Source: Planctomycetota bacterium
GTDB taxonomy: Bacteria > Planctomycetota > Phycisphaerae > UBA1845
Assembly: GCA_024280855.1 (NCBI GenBank)
Contig: JAJRPG010000023.1
Span: forward strand, 1 to 64,000
Length of the DNA stretch: 64,000 nt
Reading direction: 5' to 3'
This document shows positions 44,609 through 51,923 of this stretch, in pieces. Numbering within the stretch: position 1 is the first letter of the stretch; the number at the start of each line of letters is the position of its first letter. Position numbers and translations under genes: made by a program. The notes under the pieces are model-generated. The model worked only from the letters and a program-made list of their open reading frames with translations, was not told the origin of the DNA and did no database searches.

Positions 44609-47104
44609 TTACTCAGGTTTGGGCGATATTTCAGCTACTCTAAAGGGCGCATGAGTCACTGGAATTTGAAAACGGTACATCGTGGACGAATATCGAGCGT
44701 CAGGCTCGATGGGGCGATAGTTACTTTCACCTCGTTTCGTGAATAATCGTATAGGCCCTGCACCTTCAACAAAGCCAATGAGTATGACATACCCCGGCCG
44801 CATCGGTTCGGCTGGGATGGCGTATCCTTTTTCAACGTCGGTCGTAGCTGGTTTTGCAGGAGCGCCAGCTATGAGTGAATCGGTAAGGTCTAGTTGCCGT
44901 AACCTGTCGCGCGATATAGCGTAAAAAGAGGCCATGCCTCCGAAGTTCATGCCGCCCGTATCCCTAGCGCCGAATTCACCCACCGTCGAAGCCAGAAGTA
45001 GTGCTTGCTGTTCCTCGCCGCGTGCGTATCGAGCGTCGCTAGATGGACCAAGACCAATGCTTTGCAATAACCCTTTGAAGTTGGCTGCCCATTGGTCGTG
45101 CGCGTGGGCGAGTTTACTTTTCTCACGAAGTTGAATAGCAGTCTCCCCAGTCGATGGGCTATAACATAAATCGTATAACATGATACGCGAGCCGTCTGAT
45201 GGTAGTTCGCCGAGGTTGTATGTAAAGATTGATTGGTCGCGTAATTGGTTCGTTACGTTGATGCTGTCCGTGTCACCGAAATCGATGGTTGAATGTATAA
45301 GCAGGCAGTCTTTTAGCGGAACGCCAAGGTTATTGATAACATAGCTATCTTCAGAGATCAGGCGATTCCTAATGATAATGGAGCCCTCAAGCGTGCCGTC
45401 TAGTACGCCGTCCCATCTTCCTTCGAATTGTTTTAGTGTGCCTCGAATGCGTACGTCACGAATTTCCGCGCTGCCCGGCAATATGCGATAAGTGCCAGGG
45501 TCTGCGAAACTGCTAACGCCGGAGGCCATGTCGTTTCTGCTGGGAATGGGTTTAATCCAACAGGTGCTAGGACCAGGCTTGGTCGCGCCGAGCGGGTCAC
45601 TGGGCAACCAAACATCCATCAGTTTGTCTTGACTCGTTTTTAAGCCAAACAACACTGTGGCGTGTGCCCGTTGCGAACCGGCTTTTACGTCTATGATGGA
45701 TAATTGATGTACCGTGTCGCCGAAGCCCCGCATCCAGTTTACGACGACCACGGAGAGCGCGCTGCAAGCGATAGCTGTGATGGAAAACATCGTCCAACTA
45801 TACCGCCGCCATCCTTTGCGCGTGAGAAACATCCATGAGCCAAAGGTCGCGATGAACACATAGGTGAGTGTGAAAACGCCAGCGAGAAGCAAATATGCGC
45901 TACTAAAAGTAGGAAATGAGACTGCACCGGAAATTTTATCGTAAATGGAAATCGCGTGCGGTCGGCCTCGCTCAGCATCTTCGATCGGATTCAGGTGGAA
46001 TACCTTAGCGAATACATCAGTTGATTCACCTTCGCCGCTAAATAAGTCGCGCAGTGTAACCCCGGAGAAAATGATACGCCCACGTCCGACTTCTCGCCGC
46101 GAAACAATTTCTGTATCAAGTGTTTCCTCATAAGCAATGCGGGTTGCGCCGTCGCGTAGTTTTCCTTTGACGATGGGGACAGGTGTGGGGAACCCGCTTT
46201 GAAGCCACAAATCTCCGGTATCAAACCGCGATTCTGTCTTAGGTTTGCCAAGGAGTTTTACTCGAACGTCCCAAAGGTTATCCACGATTTCTACTTCACC
46301 AAGTTCGACAGGCATCATCTCATACAGTTTCGGTGAAAGCGTGATCGAGCCAGCCGTCGTGGACGCCGTGAGAAAGAGAACGCCGCCTTGATTCACCCAC
46401 TCCAACATGGCTTCAAGCTGTCGCTGCGTCAGGTCTTCCGGCTTAGCGGCATCCCAAACGATGTAGTCAATACTTTCTATACCGTGCCAAAGTTCAGGTA
46501 CGTCAGCAGGGCTGATGTGTCCCACATGAACGAGCCTGCGAAATTTTTCGCGTGTGTCGCTGTCCATCAAATTTTGCACCCGGCCTGCGGTGCTGTTCCC
46601 GATGGAAATAATCAATACGTCGTCGTCCGAAATAATCATGGGTGGCTCGGTAGGCGTAGCGCGATAGTCCAACAGCCCTTGAGATAATACCTGAGTAGCC
46701 TCACCTTGAGCATCGAAAAATTCGACGTGTATTTTCATATCGCCACGAACAGGGCGAGCCGGTATGAATAGTTGAATACGTTGTGCGCCGCCGTTGTCTT
46801 GTCGAAGATGAATTTCTACAGAGTCAAAACACGCATCACCATCGCCGTCAAACTGAGATACGCGGGCTGAACCGTCGAAGGTGGCTTGGTCGACCAAAGA
46901 CAAGTCGATCGTGACAGGTATCCAATGGCCATTGCGTACAGCATGGCCGCCGGGAAACACCGGATAGCCGACATGCGTGACGTTCGCCTCGACAATGGCC
47001 TGGGCATGGGGGGGCGTAATCCATGTCAATGCGAAGATTGCGGCGCAGACCATCGATGCGGTGTTTAATCTGGCCCATCGGTTAGTTGTTTTTGCTATGC
47101 CCAT
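44609..47104 (-). CDS. Large membrane protein linked to the ABC exporter
   Basis: The 831-residue product has an N-terminal signal (about 1-37). Beta-rich extracytoplasmic sequence follows, with a region (about 170-280) that resembles a GATase1-like or DUF4350-like fold: YIVWDAAKPEDL, then WVNQGGVLFLTAS. Two or three transmembrane helices lie near 390-460, then another large soluble domain. No catalytic residues are clear. It is the first gene of the unit followed by the ABC ATPase and permease, and may be the extracytoplasmic partner of the exporter. I use the ATG at 47104. A GTG at 47140 with a GGGGA upstream would add 12 residues. Confidence 0.65.
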   Translation of the reverse strand: MGIAKTTNRWARLNTASMVCAAIFALTWITPPHAQAIVEANVTHVGYPVFPGGHAVRNGHWIPVTIDLSLVDQATFDGSARVSQFDGDGDACFDSVEIHLRQDNGGAQRIQLFIPARPVRGDMKIHVEFFDAQGEATQVLSQGLLDYRATPTEPPMIISDDDVLIISIGNSTAGRVQNLMDSDTREKFRRLVHVGHISPADVPELWHGIESIDYIVWDAAKPEDLTQRQLEAMLEWVNQGGVLFLTASTTAGSITLSPKLYEMMPVELGEVEIVDNLWDVRVKLLGKPKTESRFDTGDLWLQSGFPTPVPIVKGKLRDGATRIAYEETLDTEIVSRREVGRGRIIFSGVTLRDLFSGEGESTDVFAKVFHLNPIEDAERGRPHAISIYDKISGAVSFPTFSSAYLLLAGVFTLTYVFIATFGSWMFLTRKGWRRYSWTMFSITAIACSALSVVVVNWMRGFGDTVHQLSIIDVKAGSQRAHATVLFGLKTSQDKLMDVWLPSDPLGATKPGPSTCWIKPIPSRNDMASGVSSFADPGTYRILPGSAEIRDVRIRGTLKQFEGRWDGVLDGTLEGSIIIRNRLISEDSYVINNLGVPLKDCLLIHSTIDFGDTDSINVTNQLRDQSIFTYNLGELPSDGSRIMLYDLCYSPSTGETAIQLREKSKLAHAHDQWAANFKGLLQSIGLGPSSDARYARGEEQQALLLASTVGEFGARDTGGMNFGGMASFYAISRDRLRQLDLTDSLIAGAPAKPATTDVEKGYAIPAEPMRPGYVILIGFVEGAGPIRLFTKRGESNYRPIEPDARYSSTMYRFQIPVTHAPFRVAEISPKPE

Positions 47105-47302
47105 AAAAATAGTAGCTAATGTAAGAGAATCATCACCCACTTATCCCCACACCGACAGAAAAACGTCGGAGACTCGCTTGTCGCAACCTCATACGCCATG
47201 CGACGCTGTATCGTCATATGTTTGAGAGCTTGCGCCAGTCTGGTTTATTGTATTCGCCTACGCACAGTACATCAACAAATGGCCTTGGCGATAAATAGCT
47301 AT

Positions 47303-47327
47303 AAAAAAAGACCTGCAAAAGCAGGCC
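47303..47327 (-). terminator. Rho-independent terminator of clpC
   Basis: On the minus strand the sequence reads GGCCTGC, loop TTTT, then GCAGGTC (one G-T pair), followed by a run of seven T. It lies 59 bases beyond the clpC stop codon and is the clearest intrinsic terminator in the window. Confidence 0.9.
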
Positions 47328-47385
47328 TTGGTAGGAGGTTATATTTTTACGGTCACGCCGCGTCAAACGCAATAGAAAGCGATTC

Positions 47386-49911
47386 CTACGTCTGGTCGCT
47401 TGGGGAAGCGCCTACTGGTTCTGGCTTATCCGGCTTATCCGTCTCGACAGACACGGCATCGAGTTTGATTTTGACTTCGTCGTCGTCAGACTTAATGGCC
47501 GTGACTGTGACGATGACTTTGTTCTTGCCCTCAAATTCACCTCGCAGCATCGCTTCCGAGAGCGCGTCTTCAAGGTGATGTTCAATGGCTCGACGCAAAG
47601 GCCTGGCTCCAAACTTTTCGTCCGTACCATGCTCGATTAAGAAGTCCTTCGCATCAGTCTTGACTTCAAGTGCGAAGCCCTGAGCTTGCAAACGAGAGGC
47701 TAGCTTGCTTAGTTCGAGATCGATAATGTGGATCATCTCATCGTGACCCAGCTTATGGAACACGATGACTTCATCAAGACGGTTAAGGAATTCAGGTCGG
47801 AAGTAATCTTCCAGTTCGACCTGCAACACTTCCTTCATCTTCTGGTACGTCACATTTTCGTCACGCTTTTGGAATCCGTACTCGTCTTGTACCGTAATGC
47901 GATGAGCGCCCACGTTACTCGTCATAATCATGATGACGTTTTTGAAATCGACATGACGACCAAAGGAGTCAGTCAGGCGACCCTCTTCCATGATCTGCAA
48001 CAACATATTGAAGCAGTCCGGGTGGGCCTTTTCTATTTCATCTAACAGAATGACTGAGTAAGGTCGGCGACGAATTCGCTCGGTCAGTTGGCCACCTTCT
48101 TCGTAGCCTACATATCCCGGAGGCGCGCCGATCAAACGCGAGACGTTGTGCTTTTCCATGTACTCTGACATGTCTAGCACAAACAGCGCATCAGGATCAC
48201 CAAACATGAACTCAGCTAGGCACTTAGCCAAATATGTTTTACCTACGCCGGAAGGGCCTACGAAGATAAAACTACCCATCGGACGATTCGGGTCTTTCAA
48301 TCCGCTACGACTTCTGCGCACCGCACGGGCCACTGCTTTCACAGCTTCGTCCTGAGAGATAACCTTCTTATGAAGTTCATCTTCCAGGTTAAGCAATCGC
48401 TTCGCTTCGTCACGACCCATGCGTGTAAGCGGAATGCCAGTCATAGAGCTGATGACTTCTGCGATGATTTCTTCATCAACAACACCATCAGCCTCTTTCG
48501 TGCGGTCCCGCCATTCTTTTTGCAGGTTACGCTTTTTGAGTTTGATCGAATCAATCTGGTCACGCACCTGAGCTGCACGCTCGTAATCGGCGTTTTTGAC
48601 GGCTTCGTCTTTTTCCCCAGCTAGACTGTCCAGTTGATGTTCGATTTCGGTAAGGTTTGGCGGTTTCGTCATTGACTTCAATCTGACCCTCGCACCAGCT
48701 TCATCCATTACGTCAATAGATTTATCAGGCTGCACCCGCGTAATATAACGATCAGACAATTCAACCGCGTGTTCGATAGCTAGATCAGTAATTCGGACAC
48801 GATGGTGGGCTTCATAGCGATCGCGGAGACCCTTCAAAATCGAGACAGATTCTTCACGATTAGGAGGCTCAACGATGATCTGCTGGAAGCGTCTTTCTAA
48901 CGCGGCATCTTTTTCAATATACTTACGGTATTCGTCCAGGGTCGTCGCGCCGATGCACTGAATCTCACCACGACTTAACGCTGGCTTGAGTACATTGGAC
49001 GCATCGATCGCGCCTTCCGCGCCACCGGCACCAACCAGCGTATGAAGCTCGTCGATAAACAGGATGACATTACCCGCGCGACGAACTTCGTTCATGACCG
49101 CTTTGATACGTTCTTCGAATTGGCCACGATATTTCGTGCCCGCGACCATCATCGCAAGGTCTAGCACGACGATGCGATGGTCAGCTAATAATTCGGGTAT
49201 GTCGCCCGCGATAATCCGCGTAGCTAACCCTTCGACGATAGCTGTTTTACCTACGCCAGCCTCACCTAGAAGCACAGGGTTATTCTTTTGACGGCGGCAA
49301 AGAATCTGAATGATTCGTTCAATTTCTTTCGCACGACCGATGACCGGGTCAAGCTTTCCCTGCTTACCCATAGCCGTCAAATCTCGGCCAAAGGAATCTA
49401 GCGCGGGTGTCTTGCTCTTACCCTTTTTCCCAGGCTCGCCGCCGGCCATGGCCACCGAATCATCCGAATCTTCACTGGCTCCGAGAAGATTAAGAACTTC
49501 CTCTCGTACATCTTCCAGCTTCAAACTCAAATTCATCAGCACCTGAGCCGCGACACCATCTTGCTCACGCAACAGCCCAAGCAATAAGTGTTCCGTGCCT
49601 ACATAGTTGTGGTTGAGATTGCGCGCTTCTTCGATGGCGTATTCAATCACCTTCTTCGCACGCGGTGTCTGCGGAAGTTTGCCCATCGTCACGGTTTCGG
49701 GACCGCTCTTGACCAGCTTCTCGACTTCCAAGCGAACCTTGCGAAGATCAACTTCGAGATTCTTAAGCACATTGGCACCAACGCCTGATCCTTCTTTGAC
49801 CAAGCCGAGCAGAATATGCTCTGTGCCAATGTACTCGTGATTGAATCGCTGCGCCTCTTGATTGGCCAGCGCCATAACTTTTCTTGCACGATCTGTAAAA
49901 CGTTCAAACAT
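47386..49911 (-). CDS. clpC: ATP-dependent Clp protease ATP-binding subunit ClpC
   Basis: The 841-residue AAA+ unfoldase feeds proteins to ClpP. Two ClpN repeats fill about residues 1-145, shown by the repeated EHILLGLVKEG and EHLLLGLLREQ motifs. AAA-1 has Walker A GEAGVGKT near 216. A UVR motif lies near 430. AAA-2 has Walker A GPSGVGKT near 553. The C-terminal 30 residues are acidic. The presence of UVR and double ClpN marks ClpC rather than ClpB. No ctsR, mcsA or mcsB genes lie upstream, so regulation differs from the Firmicutes operon. The terminator follows at 47303. Confidence 0.97.
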   Translation of the reverse strand: MFERFTDRARKVMALANQEAQRFNHEYIGTEHILLGLVKEGSGVGANVLKNLEVDLRKVRLEVEKLVKSGPETVTMGKLPQTPRAKKVIEYAIEEARNLNHNYVGTEHLLLGLLREQDGVAAQVLMNLSLKLEDVREEVLNLLGASEDSDDSVAMAGGEPGKKGKSKTPALDSFGRDLTAMGKQGKLDPVIGRAKEIERIIQILCRRQKNNPVLLGEAGVGKTAIVEGLATRIIAGDIPELLADHRIVVLDLAMMVAGTKYRGQFEERIKAVMNEVRRAGNVILFIDELHTLVGAGGAEGAIDASNVLKPALSRGEIQCIGATTLDEYRKYIEKDAALERRFQQIIVEPPNREESVSILKGLRDRYEAHHRVRITDLAIEHAVELSDRYITRVQPDKSIDVMDEAGARVRLKSMTKPPNLTEIEHQLDSLAGEKDEAVKNADYERAAQVRDQIDSIKLKKRNLQKEWRDRTKEADGVVDEEIIAEVISSMTGIPLTRMGRDEAKRLLNLEDELHKKVISQDEAVKAVARAVRRSRSGLKDPNRPMGSFIFVGPSGVGKTYLAKCLAEFMFGDPDALFVLDMSEYMEKHNVSRLIGAPPGYVGYEEGGQLTERIRRRPYSVILLDEIEKAHPDCFNMLLQIMEEGRLTDSFGRHVDFKNVIMIMTSNVGAHRITVQDEYGFQKRDENVTYQKMKEVLQVELEDYFRPEFLNRLDEVIVFHKLGHDEMIHIIDLELSKLASRLQAQGFALEVKTDAKDFLIEHGTDEKFGARPLRRAIEHHLEDALSEAMLRGEFEGKNKVIVTVTAIKSDDDEVKIKLDAVSVETDKPDKPEPVGASPSDQT

Positions 49912-50504
49912 AATCAGGCGTCTCCGCCGGCAGCCGGGCGACGTTACATGAGTCGCTTACGGCAAACCAAATTGTAAATCCGAGTCCATTCTTTCCACGC
50001 TCGTCGCAAGACTGCGAGCCAATCCCAAACATGGTGAGGCTAACATCCCCACTGGGATTTTAGCACCGTCATATCGGACCAGCAACTTTACAGTTGCGTA
50101 CCCGCGATCCACGCGGATAGAGCGAGTAGTTACGCTTCCCGATACCTCAGCCAATCGCCGGAATCATCCGATTTCGTGAAAAACTGCGCATCAGCCACCC
50201 CAGTATATCGACCAGTCCGCCGCACGAATCCATGCTCCGCACTTGCACGATAATTATAGTGAACAAAAGGGTTTACGTCCGAAACTAAAGGATCGTCGCT
50301 TCCGCCATCGACGTAAGGGTAATCTCGGTCTACAATGCAGGACTACCCAGCAGGATCGCGTCATGGTCGCTGGGCATTGGTCGATAATGAATTACGAGCC
50401 GTGGGCTTCAGCCCGCGCGGACTGACGGGAAAGTCAAAACCAGGAATTAGTTGACCAAATCCGCCAGTCAATGAACCAATTGTTTTTTTACAGTTAGAGC
50501 TGAC
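49912..50504. other. Spacer upstream of clpC
   Basis: These 593 bases hold the clpC promoter and the inverted family 1 hairpin at 50395-50420. An open frame at 49957-50154 on the minus strand, with a TTG start and no ribosome site, is not convincing. I see no RNA gene. Confidence 0.5.
50395..50420 (-). repeat. Family 1 hairpin repeat, copy 4 (inverted)
   Basis: Read on the minus strand this is the same 26-base element as at 23427, with one change in the stem. It lies about 480 bases upstream of the clpC start and 85 bases before the small gene at 50505, so unlike the other copies it is not next to a gene 3' end. Confidence 0.75.
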
Positions 50505-50675
50505 ATGTTAAAAAGCTACATCGTTTACTACAAGTTCCAAAACCCCGGCGATAAAAAGCCTGGGCCTGTGCGCCAGTTCCGTGTGTACGCCAATTCCTTC
50601 GACGAAGCGCGAACCCTTGCCGACCGGCAGGGCAACTATCCCAACATGGAAGTCCTTCGCGTCACCGCCGTTTAG
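50505..50675 (+). CDS. Small hypothetical protein, 56 residues
   Basis: An ATG opens a complete 56-codon frame, MLKSYIVYYK up to VLRVTAV and a TAG. The product is a compact alpha/beta-looking protein with a Tyr-rich N-terminus, an FDEAR helix and a VLRVTAV end. Codon use is GC-rich at third positions and resembles neighbouring genes, which supports coding. No Shine-Dalgarno sequence is obvious. I do not recognise a family. It lies between the family 1 hairpin and a family 2 repeat. Confidence 0.5.
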   Translation: MLKSYIVYYKFQNPGDKKPGPVRQFRVYANSFDEARTLADRQGNYPNMEVLRVTAV

Positions 50676-50699
50676 TAATGTATTGGCATCCCACTTTTT

Positions 50700-50800
50700 G
50701 GTGCCCCATTGTTTGCCTACTGGCAAAGGGTGGGGGAAGGATATTATCTTGTAGGTCACGGTCGTTCTTTCGCCGACCGAGGCGAAAGGTTGACCTGCCT
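50700..50800 (-). repeat. Family 2 repeat, HP2 then HP1 (inverted)
   Basis: Read on the minus strand the order is HP2 (50751-50800), a spacer AAGATAATAT, then HP1 (50700-50740). HP1 has the stem TTTGCC-AGTA-GGCAAA, a compensatory version of TTCGGG-AGTA-CCCGAA. HP2 has an 8-bp stem CTTTCGCC/GGCGAAAG. It lies between the convergent small gene and the IPTL-CTERM gene. Confidence 0.85.
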
Positions 50801-50857
50801 AAACCATTTCCGTGCTAACAGCCATAAATAGATGATTCTTTGTTTTAGAGGCTTCGA

Positions 50858-51700
50858 TTATATCGCCGATTCGGTCATTGCATCCCTACGGTTTCGTGCA
50901 ACCAAAGTTGAAATCGTCATCATGAAAAGCAACATCACTACCAAGCCCCAATTCGACATAGTTGGTACATCAACTGCCGGGTGCGAGATTAACATCACAT
51001 CATCAAAATCTACCTCAATAGCTGGCGCCCCCACAGCCCCTGGCGTGTTCAGATTAATCAAACGTATCTCCAATGGCTGGCCTAACTGCGGATGTGCACT
51101 CCCGATCGTGACTGAAACCGTACTCAATTCAAAAACGCCATTCACCAGCGTCGCTGCCAACGTGTTGTCATCTTGAGCGAGTAGTACGCCACCAGCTAAG
51201 AGTTGAACCTGATACCCGGGGAAACCATCGAGATTAAAAAAGCCAAACACATCACAAGGCGGAGGCCCTGTACCAGAGGCAATATCCCCCACTTGAACCG
51301 TGAGCGTGTAGACAGTATCAGCCAAGAGCGTGTCGCCGAGAACCTGCGCGAGTCCCATAGGCCCGCCCCCGATGTCGCCATTTAGAAATGTTAGCCCAAC
51401 ATTGATACCTTCAGGCGCACCAGCCGGGAAAAATGTTTGCCCCGTAGGGTCAAGCGCGCCAACTACATCGCCGCCGCCAAAGATGCCGTTGGGGTCAAAA
51501 ACCGTCCAACCAGTTGGTGTGAACAAAGAAAAGCAGCCAGGATCAGTAAAATCCGCCTCGAACCCAGGATTTGAAATCGTCAAAGGGGTTCCAGTCGCCT
51601 GCTGGATTTGGCTTGACGCCCGAGTCTCCGACAAAGAACCCTGAGCCAAGATGCCAGCCATCACAATTGTTTTGATTAACGTACGTTTTCGATAAGCCAT
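50858..51700 (-). CDS. Exported protein with IPTL-CTERM-type C-terminal sorting signal
   Basis: The 280-residue product has a signal peptide (about 1-29) and a beta-rich body beginning at the LTISNPGFEAD motif, typical of proteins with PEP-CTERM-like sorting. The C-terminus has the VPTMSNWGLVVMLL sequence, a transmembrane helix, then ARNRR. This is the tripartite IPTL-CTERM pattern recognised by exosortase/archaeosortase-like systems. No sortase gene lies in the window. The body may bind carbohydrates or other ligands, but I assign no activity. It probably ends up at the cell surface. Confidence 0.85.
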   Translation of the reverse strand: MAYRKRTLIKTIVMAGILAQGSLSETRASSQIQQATGTPLTISNPGFEADFTDPGCFSLFTPTGWTVFDPNGIFGGGDVVGALDPTGQTFFPAGAPEGINVGLTFLNGDIGGGPMGLAQVLGDTLLADTVYTLTVQVGDIASGTGPPPCDVFGFFNLDGFPGYQVQLLAGGVLLAQDDNTLAATLVNGVFELSTVSVTIGSAHPQLGQPLEIRLINLNTPGAVGAPAIEVDFDDVMLISHPAVDVPTMSNWGLVVMLLFMMTISTLVARNRRDAMTESAI

Positions 51701-51747
51701 ATGTCATTCCTATGTCACAAACCATATTCCCGCACGAACGAACCGTC

Positions 51748-51767
51748 ATACCCGTGCAGGCGGGTAT
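51748..51767 (+). repeat. Hairpin ATACCCG-TGCAGG-CGGGTAT
   Basis: A perfect 7-bp inverted repeat lies beside the family 2 copy at 51775. Its surroundings (CCGTCATACCCGTGCAGG) resemble short dispersed CATTCCCGCGNAGGCGGGAATCC-type elements found in several bacterial genomes, from memory. Confidence 0.55.
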
Positions 51768-51774
51768 CCATCCC

Positions 51775-51880
51775 GGTGCCCCATTCTTCGCCTACTGGCA
51801 AAGTGTGGGGGAAGGATATTATCTTGTAGGGCACGGTCGTTCTTTCGCCGACCAAGGCGAAAGGTCGACCTGCCTGAACC
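51775..51880 (-). repeat. Family 2 repeat, HP2 then HP1 (inverted)
   Basis: Minus-strand order is HP2 (about 51826-51876) then HP1 (51775-51815). HP1 reads TTTGCC-AGTA-GGCGAA, an intermediate with one T-G pair between the two other stem versions. The same AAGATAATAT spacer as at 50700 joins them. It lies between the IPTL-CTERM gene and the spondin/beta-helix gene. Confidence 0.85.
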
Positions 51881-51923
51881 ATGTAATCCCCATCTACGCC
51901 AGGCATCCGATCTTCACTATTTT

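Noticed and set aside
49957-50154. 65-codon frame upstream of clpC on the minus strand
   Set aside because: TTG start without a ribosome site and no family resemblance; kept as non-coding.
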